NCBI RefSeq assembly: GCF_963678635.1
Contig: NC_087069.1
Coordinates: forward strand, 8,504,633 to 8,568,632
From: Symsagittifera roscoffensis
Lineage: Eukaryota > Xenacoelomorpha > Acoela > Convolutidae
Direction of reading: 5' to 3'
DNA length: 64,000 nucleotides
Below are positions 25,728-36,878 of this stretch, one piece after another. Position numbers and translations under genes: made by a program. The notes under the pieces were generated by a model. The model worked only from the letters and a program-made list of their open reading frames with translations, made no database searches and had not been told where the DNA came from. Each line of letters starts with the position of its first letter. Within the stretch, counting starts at the first letter, position 1.

Positions 25728-25986
25728 CTCGTTGTTGTCGTCGTCGCAACTATCGTTGTTGTGTCCTTCTTCGACTTTTCTACCAAAATGGCCGTTTCTG
25801 ACGTTTCTCAGAAATATGACGTCATAATTCGAATTTTTAAAATTTTAAAATACCAGAATATTCTAGCCCTCACCGTTTGGCCAATCGTTCCAATAACGCT
25901 CTTATTCCCTCAAAATCGCCAATTCGGAAGGTTCATTGCTAAAATTTCGAATATGCCGAATCTGCATTTTGCTCCATTCTGGTCGA
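25728..25986 (-). repeat. Inverted LTR fragment at the 3' end of copy 1
   Basis: A near-identical duplicate of 2268-2527 (part of copy 2's 3' LTR), placed directly before copy 1's 3' LTR. The junction CTGGTCGA/TGTGGCATTCG is the same as at 2527/2528, so this fragment was probably copied, with the adjoining LTR, from copy 1's left border by gene conversion or break repair. The outer breakpoint shares TTCTCG on both sides. Confidence 0.65.
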
Positions 25987-26906
25987 TGTGGCATTCGACC
26001 AGAATGGCCAAAATGCAATTTGTGCAGACCTCGAATTTTTAGCAGTAAGCCTTCCGGATTTGTGGTTATTAAGAACTAAGAACGTTATTGGAACGATTGG
26101 CCAAACGGTAAGGGCTGGAATATTCTAGTATTTTTAAATTTCAAAAATTCGAATTATGACGTCATATTTCTGAGAAACGTCAGAAACGGCCATTTTTGGC
26201 TGAAAACGAGAAAAAAAGAGAACAACTTTATCTGCGATAGCGAACAGGACGAAAATCGAGATAAAAAAAACGACAACGAACTACAGAATAGCAGAGGACG
26301 TTCCGAGTTGCAACTATTGTGCTGCTACAATAGTTGCAAGGCCGTTGCGAACAACGGTGAAGGGTAAGAAACCAGCCTTCCGGATTAGGAGGAAATCAAG
26401 ATTAACGGGCTTGATTCAGCGGATTCGTCAATTCGGAAGGTAAAGGAACTGAAACTTTTATCCTGCCACGTAAACTTTTAACATCCTGTCATGTCCTGAC
26501 TTGAATTTAATTGATATTTGGATTAGTTTTGACAAGGATGAGGTGCTAGGAGTTGGGGGAAAGGGTTGATCCATCTTCGATGGAGATGATGATTTTTATC
26601 TACTGAACAAAAATAATAGTAATATAATAAGTAGTAACCCTGTTTTTAGGAGTGACCTCGTGGTCTGGGGATACTGAGACCCAGCCATGAGCTCACTAGT
26701 TGCATGTAATTAAGTTAATTTGAGCGTTCTGGTCGAAGCCGGAGAGCAGTAACGTTTTTGTCGACCCGATGTTAGAAAGACCACCGAAAAGTACTGGCTT
26801 GGTAGAGACGGTGAAAAGCATGCAAAGCTCTGTTTAGATGTTAGCCAGTCGTCTTAAGACTTAGTTTTGTTATCCGTCGATATGTATCTTCCGGGCGAAT
26901 GTTACA
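25987..26906 (+). repeat. 3' LTR of copy 1 (full length)
   Basis: 920 bp from TGTGGCATTCGACCAG to CGAATGTTACA. It contains a hairpin with 13-base arms (TTGCAACTATTGT, near 26303-26335) shared by the LTRs that keep this region. It matches the 5' LTR apart from the latter's deletion and a few substitutions. Followed by CGA (26907-26909), the target duplication. Confidence 0.85.
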
Positions 26907-26917
26907 CGAATGTCACA
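26907..26917 (-). repeat. Terminal 11 bp of copy 2's 3' LTR
   Basis: CGAATGTCACA: read in element sense, TGTGACATTCG, the LTR start directly after the polypurine tract. The first three bases (CGA) duplicate 2525-2527. The LTR continues at 2527 going left. Confidence 0.75.
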
Positions 26918-26930
26918 TACTCCCCGGACA
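26918..26930 (-). promoter_or_regulatory. Polypurine tract of copy 2
   Basis: In element sense TGTCCGGGGAGTA, immediately before the TGTGACATTCG start of the 3' LTR. The position and the G-rich run fit the primer for plus-strand DNA synthesis. It is short for a polypurine tract. Identical in copy 3 (50662-50674). Confidence 0.6.
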
Positions 26931-27739
26931 TTCCGGTCAATGTCCTCATTGAATCTCGCAATGTCCTGTAAAATAAGTACAGTGTCATCGAACAGAATTT
27001 ACAAAATGCACGAAATTACTTTTATCCACGTCACATCGACTCACTGCAGAATATAAATGGCATCATGCTACATCACTATAGCCTTCAAATTCTTTCATTA
27101 ATCTGCACATTGAGGATATGACTTAGATAAAACATATTTTCCGACTTTCAATTTCAATGTCCTGATTAAAAATTTTTTCTCTTAGATTTAAAAGGTGTTG
27201 GTTTGCAGGACAGTCCTGCCAACCAACAAGCTAAAATTATCCTACTATGCTTCTTCCCTTCGGAAATCTCGCTTGTTATTGTCCTGAATTTTAAAACTAA
27301 GAAACTCTGTGGTTAGAAAGAACAATGAAACAACCTCCCTCTTCGAGAGATTACCCAAGCCTTTCATGTCACCACAAAGTGATCAGTTCTCCTAGCTGAT
27401 TAAAAACAATCATGCAGGCTGGAATATTTAAATATACTCTTTCACTCAAGCCTTTCTAAATAAATAGTAAGTAAGTGTCTCTAAAGCCACTTAACTAAAA
27501 TCAAAATGCAAATTTATAAATGCAACAACTTCAAAACTCAACTAAATGTTTCAGTTTTCAATTACAACTTGGTTGCTTAGTTTCTCACTTGAGTTTTTTC
27601 ACACACATAAAATAATTCTGAGTTTTAACTTTTTCTTCCTCACTCCTTTGTTTTTTTCTTTTTTCGTCGTTTAGAAGTTGTAAAACTTCTAAATTCTTCT
27701 AATTTCGTCTCTTTTTGCATCTCGTTTTTCGGCCATTCG
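26931..27739 (-). other. 3' untranslated region of copy 2
   Basis: Non-coding, AT-rich and homologous to 24944-25725. It holds the 33-nt near-perfect palindrome at 27196-27228 (arms TGTTGGTTTGCAGGAC and GTCCTGCCAACCAACA, one mismatch). Confidence 0.7.
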
Positions 27740-30700
27740 TCAATGTTCCATTTCCTCCTCCTGTGACACTGACTCTGCACTCTCAGTTTCTGTATCCTGC
27801 AACACGTCATTAGCTATCCTGACGCTGTTGGAAGCCGTCCTCCAACACTTCTGCTCTTCTACCCTCTGTTTGCAACAAGGTAGGGGATCCACGTTAGATG
27901 CTCTGTTCCTGCAGAAGCTGTTGTGGAGACACAACGTCACATTTCTCTCCAAATCTTCCTTCAACATCTCTGTCTTCTCCTTTCCACTACGTTCACTTGT
28001 CCTGGAAATCCTTTTCACAGCGGTGGACACTGCATTCCGATGAGTCACGAGAGCTCGCTTGAAAGCTCCTGCTCCAATGTCCAGCTGATATTCACTGTAC
28101 ACTCTGCCGTGCTTCGACATATGCTTCTTAGCATATTCGTACAACCATGCACTCATGTTAGCTCTGAACTATGGCATCAATCGTTTTCTTGCCCATATCT
28201 TCTTCACTTCCATCGGAATGTTTAGAATTTTGCACATTGTCTCAAAAAGATCTAAATCTTTTAGACAATCTAATTTCCGCAACTGTTCTCTCGTCGGCGC
28301 TTCCTGTCTATTGTTCTCTCTTACGCGAGCTTCCAGCCATCGTATCGCCATCATAACTCCCACTATCACTATTGTTATGAGCTGTGATGAGTCTGGTAAA
28401 CCCATGGAGAGCAGCTCTCCAGAGTCCCAGATCAACACCAGATTACTACGCTTGGGATACCACCAGGTCTGCAGCAAGCAGTGGCAGGGAAACTCGTCAT
28501 GTGTCGACATGATGCTCCTCCAATTACGTTTTCCCGAAGCTTCCAGTAATGGTTCCACTTCCATCATCACTCGGTTGACTTCATCATTCTCGTCTACTGT
28601 ATTGTAATCTGTGACAGTTGATCCTCTCTGTTTCTGTCTCTCAAAGTCACTGAAGTTCCCGCTCACATATCCCATGAACTTCTTTCCTTGTATTGATTCC
28701 AACTCTTCCTTGGTTCTCTCTGGAACTGCTGAGAACATCTTACATAGCAACTCGTAAAATTTCTCGGAAATTTTCGCCAGTCTCACACACTTCGGCACTG
28801 AGAACGCTTGATCCACGATCGTTCTCGTACTCTTTACATCCACGGCTACGAAGTGTACCGGGTATCTGCTCTTGCACATTGGAGCCAATGTCGAACCCAC
28901 CAAATATTGTGTTCCTGATGGTCTACAATAAGTCTCACTGTATCTGATGTTCATTTCCGTCTCGATCGCTTCCCTCCATTTTCCTATGTACTTCTGCTCA
29001 GTCTGCAGAACTCCTGGGAATAATTCTACACTGATGGCTGTGACCATCTCATGTCTCTGTTCTAGATTCAATAGTGACTCTAGAGAACCAAACATGCTGT
29101 AGAATCCTAGTGCAGTCACTAGATTCACCTCGGTTCCTCCATGGCAATCTGCTATCAGTTCCGTTTCTGTTCTTGTTTTCATCACGACGTTCCCAAACAA
29201 TACCGTCAATTGCTTGTGTTGTTTCTCTAGGGTCTTCACACAGTCCAGACCTCCACAAACGTGACCCTCCAGTCCACAGACTTCCGCCAGACAGCTACCA
29301 GGTTTGACCCAGTCTTCTGGTCCCCAGCCAGGAAACTCCACTTTATCTTCTCCGTTGCTCCTAGAGACCGTTATCATCACATTACATATGATGTTAAGGT
29401 CACGCAGGTTACAGTCTGCATTTAGTTCCCTCTGCACGTCTTGTGTCACCCGTAATATCGAGTCAGCGTTGGGACTAGGACACCATGATGGCCTCATCAA
29501 CTCCCACACTGCCATCAAGCTCGTTTTCAGTAATTCATCCGAGAATCCCAATCCAAACTCCACTCTTTTGTCGGATTTTGGTACGGAAGGTGCAGTCACC
29601 TCTTCTTCCAAGACCAACCCAATTCGGCCTGTGGAATGTTAACGCTCTTAATCGTTACAATTCTGGACGTCCAGAATCTTAGTAACACCGCCTGCTTGTA
29701 ATCGAAGAAGCAATCGCGTATGTCTTCACTCAGGAAAGGGTTGTACGCTATCCCTATGATTCCGGATACGTAGCTATACGATTTCTTCTTGATCGGTCCA
29801 CAGTATTCACTGGACTTCGGCAGTGCCCCCATAGATTCTTTAGTGAGTCTCAGCGCCTTGTTTGAGAATCTCCTGATTTCGTCTATCTTTCTCATGGGTT
29901 CTAACTCCTCGGGTTCTTTCATGTTCACCCTCATCGGTTTGCTTTGCTGCATATCTAGCAGTGCTAGCAAAAGTAAGGCTTTCGCTCGCTCATCGCCTTC
30001 CCTCAGCATCTTAACACAAGTGTTCAATGCAGGTACTGAAATCTGCTCTATCATGAATCGAATGAAACAGAGAGCGTCTCTCCGCTTCGCACACGCTACT
30101 GCTGCTCCCTCTTGGACTATCAGATCCCTCAGGTTCGTCATAAGGAAAACCTTCTCTTCTTTTGACCTCTTCCTTTCTTCTGAATCATACTCTCCGCGAG
30201 TTAGTCCCATCATGCACCAGGCAAACCTCAGTTGTAACTCTGTTCTTATGTAAGGTACTGCAACGAGAGCGTGTATTCTTGGCGTAGTCCTCATCTCTTC
30301 TTCGAAATACCTTAATACCACTGCTTTCCATGGAAGGCTTATCAACTGCTCCATCGTTTCTGCCTGTATCTCAGACGATGCTAAAGTCCCGTACGCCTTC
30401 TGCTTGAGAATGGTGCCTTGCAACATTGTCTCCAGATAACCCTCCATGGCACCCTTGTCTTCCAGAGCCATCACGTACCCTCTAGCCGAGTTTCGGTATT
30501 CCAACATTTCCATGTATCCACCGGCCGGTTCATCTATCGACACAGCCTCCGATACCGTCAGTCGATTATACTCCACTGGTACTAGTTGTCCTGCGACATT
30601 TCCCTTTCCATGATTCATGGGAGATGGCTTAAAGTCTTACATTTTGCTCTCTCCACATTGGCTGAGTATTTCCATTTCCGAGGTTGCTCCAGTCAGAGTG

Positions 30701-33700
30701 CGGTCACTACTTTTGGATTTATAGCCTGTTGACTTTATTCCCGCCGTGAGAATGAGTGGCACCATCGCTATATCAGTCAACATTTTGTCGGTGCCAGGCA
30801 ATTGATAATCACCTTGTCCCAAATCCATGACCTCTTCGACTCGTTTCCTTTTCGCTGAGTTAACAGCTTTCATCGATATCTCCGAATCCACCTTCGTCTT
30901 TCCGACTCTCCTCGGTATCACTCTGCTGCCTAACTTCATTTTCATCGCATTGATCTTATCAATCACCAATTTTGATCGCATCGTCCCTCTTCTGGTTCTT
31001 GACAGATACACCACCTCTCCTTTATCGTCCTGCGGTGTCATCTTGATGGGAGAATTCGCTTCACTTTCATCAGTGGCCGAGTCGATCAACAACTCACTCA
31101 GTCTCCCTTCACACTCATCAAGCTTGTCAAGGACTTCCCTCATCAAGGGTTGGTTGAGACCCGTTTTCAGAATGGACTGGGTCCCATAGCTCTGAACCAC
31201 TGTTCAGACTTCTTCCATGAACGCTACTCTGTCCAATTTGCATCCCGTCCTACTCTCGTGGTCTCGATGATGTACTTCCCATTCGGGCAGCGTTCCCAAG
31301 AAAGGTACTCTGGCTGAGGCCTCTAATCTTCTCCTTCTAGGTGATTCCATGAGGATTCTTTGGTCGTTATTCCTTGAATTGCCAGGAGAGCTGCTCTCCG
31401 GCAAATTCCGTTTCATTTCCATAAAGGCTGACGGAGGCTCCAGTGTCGAGATGCCTTCATCCGCTGGCTCAGTCGTCTCCAACGTATCTGCGTTGTTCTC
31501 AAGATCACTGAAGATATTGAAATCCAGGCTGGATGCTCCTCCTGTCGATGCCCTGTCGTCTTCCCCACCAGCTTGACTTGCATCTTGTTGCATGGGTTCT
31601 TCAGTTTGACGGCTTCCTCCCTGTCCGTCATCTCCTTCTGACTTATCCTTATTTGAGCTCGAGGGTCCTTGCTTATCATTGTCGGTTCCTTCCGGAAACT
31701 TCGGAATTATCAATATACCGGCCGATCTATCTTCCTCTTCTCCATGGACCCTTTTGATTTCCTCGCAGCCGAAGGGTGCTAGGAAGGTTCTCGCCTGCAG
31801 CGTTCCTCCCACTTTCAACTCCCGTTTCACACTAGTCAGGATCAAGGAGGCTTCAGGCAGTTCGGTCCTGCCTCTCATCTTCATCGGAGCTAAGCCTAAT
31901 CCCGTCCAATCCTCGTCAAATCTTCCAGGCTTGGGAGTCGCGGCGTTGCTTATTCGCCCTCTCGTCGCTTGATCCGTATATGCAAATCGTGTGTATTGTA
32001 ACACGGCGGCATTTCTCCCTACAAAGTATGGATCCATCGTTCCCACGAAATTCCCTACTCTCCTTTCATTGGTTTCGAATGCTCTCAACCTAGGAGCTTG
32101 TACCACGGAGACTGCTCTGAGCAACATCCTTCTTATCAGAGGGAATTCAGGGATTGCCTCCGGCAGCTTCTCGTAATCACCCCAGTCCTTCGTCTATTCT
32201 CTCACTTTATGATATGCTGCAGCGAGACGAGGCACTCTGGTTATTTCACCATTCGTTTTATCATAGGGTCTCAGATTCCAAAGCTTCGGAAACACTTCGC
32301 TGTGTCCTCTTTCTACTTCTCCCATGCGATCACGGAAGTGATCGTCAAAATTGATGACTGTCATCTCTGGCTCCGATATTTTCGTAAATAACAGATCTTC
32401 ACTCATGAGCTCCCGCAATGTGTGCTGTTCACACCAGTTCAATGTACTACCGTCCACTGCTGATATGAGGTTCAGGTGCAGCACCGACCTCCTATATGCC
32501 TCCACCTTAACGTCAGGGAACGCAAACGTGACTGCTGGTCCATAGATCACTGTCACAAACTCCGTGACTCCTCTGATCAGCGCTAAGGGATCGGTTCTCA
32601 TAGCCAAGCTTAGATCGGTTAACAGGGGCATGCCTCCAACATGTCGCCTAATGTCTTCCTCTCTTTCAATAGTCTCCTCTTCTCCCGTTCCAAAACGATT
32701 TTGTTGTAAGAGATATTGGATAAGAGTGTGTCTCAGGTCTCTTATCTTATTCCACGAGTCCGTGTATTTCTTCATGTCTAAGTTCCTCACTCTCTCTCTG
32801 TCATCTGCTCTGGACAACGTGTCAATTTCATTAGTCCTCCCAAGTTTCCGTGGGTAATCGCAATCAATGGCAGAAGTCCATCTAACCACAGGTTCTGGAT
32901 TCCTTCGGTGAGCAGCATCGCAGGTCCTTTCACGAAACCCTCTGCTCCAAATGTCACGAACAAGGCTATTAGTTCCACTATTGACACTTCCACTACTGCT
33001 TGGAGGAATTCTTTTATCAAGTAATGCGAGACTTTCGGGTAGACTTTTGCCAAGAAGGACGCGGTCCATCCGGCTCCCAACCCTTCCAGCATGCTGTATG
33101 TCCGTTCAAAGCCCTCCTGTCCCTTCACTTCCTGGGTCCAGAAGGTTTCCAGAGTAATCAGACACATTCTGTTCACAAATTCGGCGGTCTTTTCTCCGGC
33201 ATTTTCCACCAAGTTCACCTCCTTCAACAAGTAGGCATGGATCTTTGTGATCATCACAGGGCCTTGGTCAAAAGCATCTGCACCCAATGCCGCTACTCTA
33301 GGATTCAGTTGTAGCTACTCGTCCAATACTAACATGTGTAGCGCATGGTCCTTGAATCCTCTCATCGCGTTTGAGATATCTGACCACACTGCAGGCAGTT
33401 CAGCCTTGAGTGGCCTCAGGTTCTCCATCTCTATCATGCGATTCGGGGCTGATATGATCACATCATATTTTCCTTCCGAAAGTAAGGTCACAATCGCATA
33501 CACAAATTTCACTCCATCCGGGAGATGTGCATACCCCGGAGACAACGCGAATACTATTCTCGGTGTCATTTTGGTGAACGACCCCTCCTTCGTCGCATCC
33601 ACCACTTCACCCATCGACTCAAGGATATCTTTTATCGCTGGCCACACAGCGTTCTCTGCCGTTGTAGGATCTCTGAGTCTGCTCAGAAAACCTCTACTGT

Positions 33701-36479
33701 GTAGATGGTCATTGATGCCAGCAAACACGATTGTAATTGGGTTCATGTCCGTCTGCCTTTGTACCCCTATAGCCAGAGATATCGATTGTAGTAGTTCCAG
33801 GTCGACCGCTGCCAACATTATGACGTCCGGCCAAAACAGAGACTTGGAGGTGTACACGAACTCTGAGTTCGCTACTATCATAATCTTGGCCTTCCTCATT
33901 TCTGCTTTGTCATAGGCGGCGAAGATGGTCTCATCTTTCTTTATCGCTTTCAATCCGCCGTATCTTTGGACATCACCATCTTGATTCACTAGTTTTGGGT
34001 ATATTCTCTCCTTCGCATGACCAGGGGGTGAGCTTACTTGCCTGAACTTCTTCACATATTGTCCGATCGGCGCCCTTGTCACTAGAAATCTTCCAGGTCT
34101 CTCTTCTCGATTCCCTTCATCATGATTCAATCTCACGTCCTGCAATGGTCTCGCGTTCACTGGTCCCATTGTGTTGTTAGAGGGCAGTCTCTCTAGGTCA
34201 GCAAATCTCACGGCCGTCGTGGAGCTGAAATTTATGCTAGCGGCTATCAACCAGTCTACGCCGGTTATCGAGTACAATCTGCTGACGGATAGCGTCGCTC
34301 CATTCAGCATCCTCCTTGCATCTTCGATGAAGCTTACCCTCTGGAGATCCAGCTTCATTAGCTCGTCTTTGTATACATGCCAGGGAGACGGTATGGGTCT
34401 TGACCACATCAACGAGCCTCTGCCCGGGCGTCTCTCCTCTCGACTGGTACTTGTCGTCTCCGATCTCGTGTCCGATCTAGACGTGCCGGCTGTCTCTTCG
34501 ATTGGGTTGACAGGTCCTATTCTTCTCCTAGGATGGATGGTCCTCCTCATCGGCGCTTCTCCCAATCGATCCTGTACGTCTGTCCTTTGACCTGGTTCGC
34601 TGGAGCTCTGTTGTCTGTAGTTCGTGACGGCCGGAACCGTCCCCAAGCGTGTTTCCAGGCTAGGAGGCACAAAGGTAGTAATCACCGCGTCACTCGCTGT
34701 TCCTTCTTCCTTCAGCATTCCTGTGTCAGTGAGTTCCGCCTCTAGTTCGTCCAACCGCTCTTGGAAGACTCGATTCAACCAAGCTTGTCCTTCGATACTG
34801 TCGAAGTGGATGCCGTCCGTGGTCAGTCTGGCCTGATCCATAGCTCTCAACTCATGTTCGATGTCCATGAGGATCATTCTTCCGGCGTTCCGACTTGCGA
34901 GGTTCCTCAAGATGTTATTCCACCTGACGACTCCCTCGTTGTGCCTTCTTCCTGCTGCTGTCAAGCTTCTCGTGTTCATTGGCACAGTGCAAACGGTCAG
35001 TACCGCGCAATTGAATTTCTGCCAGAGGGTAGTAAACAAACACACCATCATTGACTCCCATAGTGCTTCCTGCTCATCTGAACCTCTGGAGATGTCATTC
35101 GTCCCAACCATTGATTGGGGATCCTCCCTGGATTCATCAGTTCCACCATTCGATATAACTGGGCTATCGTCGCGCCTCCAAAGGCCATCACCGTGGTGAC
35201 CAACGAGGTCCTCAAATTCGATAGTACTCTGACCAAGCTGTCTCCCAGTATCAGATGAGATGTCCCCAGTGGTGGTTGCTGCAGGTTTACTGCAGGGCTC
35301 CAAGTCGCTCGATTGAAGCAAGCTCTCGGATTTGTCTCCGGAACTCCCGTGAAATTATATTTCAATTGATTGTTCTTTTGTACGTCTATTATGCGAGACA
35401 CTTTCTTCGCTGGCATCTTCTGTATTCTTCTCTCTGGGGCCTTCGAGCTCCCCATGAGTGGCGTCACGTCACTTATCCCCTGTCTGATCACGGTCTGGGA
35501 GAGTCGTACTCTGCCCGCGTCGTCGATCGTTCCATAGGGTGCAGTCACCCCGGAACCTGGCGCATTCTTGTTGGCGACCAGTCGTCCAGCTGTCTCTATC
35601 AGCTTCCTCACCGTTTGTTCCACGACGGGGTCACCCAAGGTGTCACTAGGGTCCGGGATCGTAACTCGATTTGTCTCTGTCGGGAGCCGTGTCTCCGTTG
35701 TTTGACTCATTTCTCGAGGCGTCAAGAGCTCCATCGGGGACTGCCCACGAGGAATATTCCTTGCAGGTATCACTTTCTCCACGGCCGTTGTCAACGCCAT
35801 CTGTTCCGATTGCTCTTTGTAGTCCTGCCTCAAGCGCTCAATTTCTTGACCCTGCTTTTTGTTGCAGTCTTCGAACATTTTTCTCCACGTGTCTCGATCG
35901 TCCTCCATCTTGAGCATGCTTTTGGTCATCTCGTCCAGCTCCTTCTTCGTACTTTCCAGTTCATCCTTCATCTCATCCAGATCTTGCATGGTTTGGTTCG
36001 TCTGAACCTTCTGTCCTACTTTCGCCCTCTTTGACGGCACAGCTGCTCTCAGTGGTGAACCAGACGAGGCAGCCTCGCTGTTCATCTCCTGATGCATTCT
36101 CGTCAGCCCAGGTTTGAGCTTGGAGGGCATAGGCATCTCACCTGGTTGGTAAGTCCTAGAACTTCCCAATCCAGGCTCATTGGCCAAGTCACTCCCTGAG
36201 ATTCCCTGAGAGAGCCCCGTTTCTCCACCTCATCACTCTCATATTCGGGCGGTCTAGTACTCCCCTCTCTCCATATGCTGCCATCAACAGCACTTCCGTG
36301 GGGCGGTCCCCACGGTTGTCATGCCCCAAGATGTTGATCAGGGCGGTCAGCAACATGACTACCTCTGGGTCCTCCAGAGCGAAGTCTCGATCGATCAGCC
36401 GACGATAGATCGCATCTATCATCGTTCCTACATATGCCTCTGCCAGGTCCATCAATTCATCCAAGTTGAAATTGTCCAT
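27740..36479 (-). pseudogene. ORF B of copy 2 (SGNH hydrolase polyprotein, broken)
   Basis: Homologous to copy 1 ORF B throughout: MDNFNL start at 36479, coiled coil, GDSLVRV hydrolase, GIND region, unknown region, EEEMEH end. It shows what copy 1 lost (an Arg codon where copy 1 has TGA at 17725, a continuous frame at copy 1's 19506 and 24054 lesions). Its own lesions include a 10-bp insertion near 36205; a net 7-bp loss near 35110 that removes the block III VGTND approach and shifts frame; a 220-bp deletion with TAG near 33314; TAG plus a 20-bp insertion near 32190; and nonsense codons near 31202, 30636 and 28167. Confidence 0.8.
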
Positions 36480-36878
36480 ACTGTTCTTCAGATTTGAGTT
36501 GATTCGATTCGATTCCAAGGTTTCGACTCAAGTGAGCAATTAAATGATCAATCAGGATCTAGAAAAGAAGTCACAAATATCACACTTGTCAGTCTCACCT
36601 TAACATATATCGTTAAAATTTGCTTAAAAACAGTCCAGATAAAAAGATATTTATCCTAAAAGTTATTAAAATCAATCGGTCTCTAAAGTTTTGGAATTCG
36701 ACCTAAGATTGGACAGTCCAAACTTTGGATCTATTCCTAAGATCGTCATTCAGTTGTTCATGGTCACTAACCCCTTCTTACCCACGATCTTAATAACATA
36801 ACACATAACATAACATAGCACACATATCACAGATTACATACAACTTAGTCTTTAGCCTAACACCCTCTCGCACGTCAC
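36480..36878 (-). promoter_or_regulatory. Intergenic region of copy 2, with splice-acceptor-like site
   Basis: Homologous to 15643-16035. In element sense it has CTTCTTTTCTAG ending at 36559, and the palindrome complement TTGGACAGTCCAA near 36714-36726. Confidence 0.45.

Larger units (their letters stand above)
2528..26906 (+). mobile_element. Giant Ty3/gypsy-type LTR retrotransposon, copy 1 (nested, defective)
   Basis: The element is 24.4 kb, bounded by TGTGGCATTCG at 2528 and CGAATGTTACA ending at 26906. It lies in the plus orientation inside copy 2's 3' LTR. Order: 5' LTR (2528-3187), tRNA-Asn-type primer binding site, 2.8-kb leader, ORF A (6041-15642), intergenic region, ORF B (16036-24943), 3' region, 3' LTR (25987-26906). 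The flanks carry a 3-bp direct repeat, CGA. The 3' end is rearranged: the last stretch of the 3' region and the polypurine tract are missing, and an inverted LTR fragment (about 25728-25986) abuts the 3' LTR. Coding is broken by three in-frame stops and one frameshift-class lesion in ORF A, and by more in ORF B. It is very large for an animal LTR element. Confidence 0.85.

Noticed and set aside
25692-26042. A 116-residue ORF and its relatives at 2302-2583 and 49497-49808
   Set aside because: They lie inside LTR sequence on the antisense strand and are open by chance; no signal of protein conservation beyond LTR similarity.
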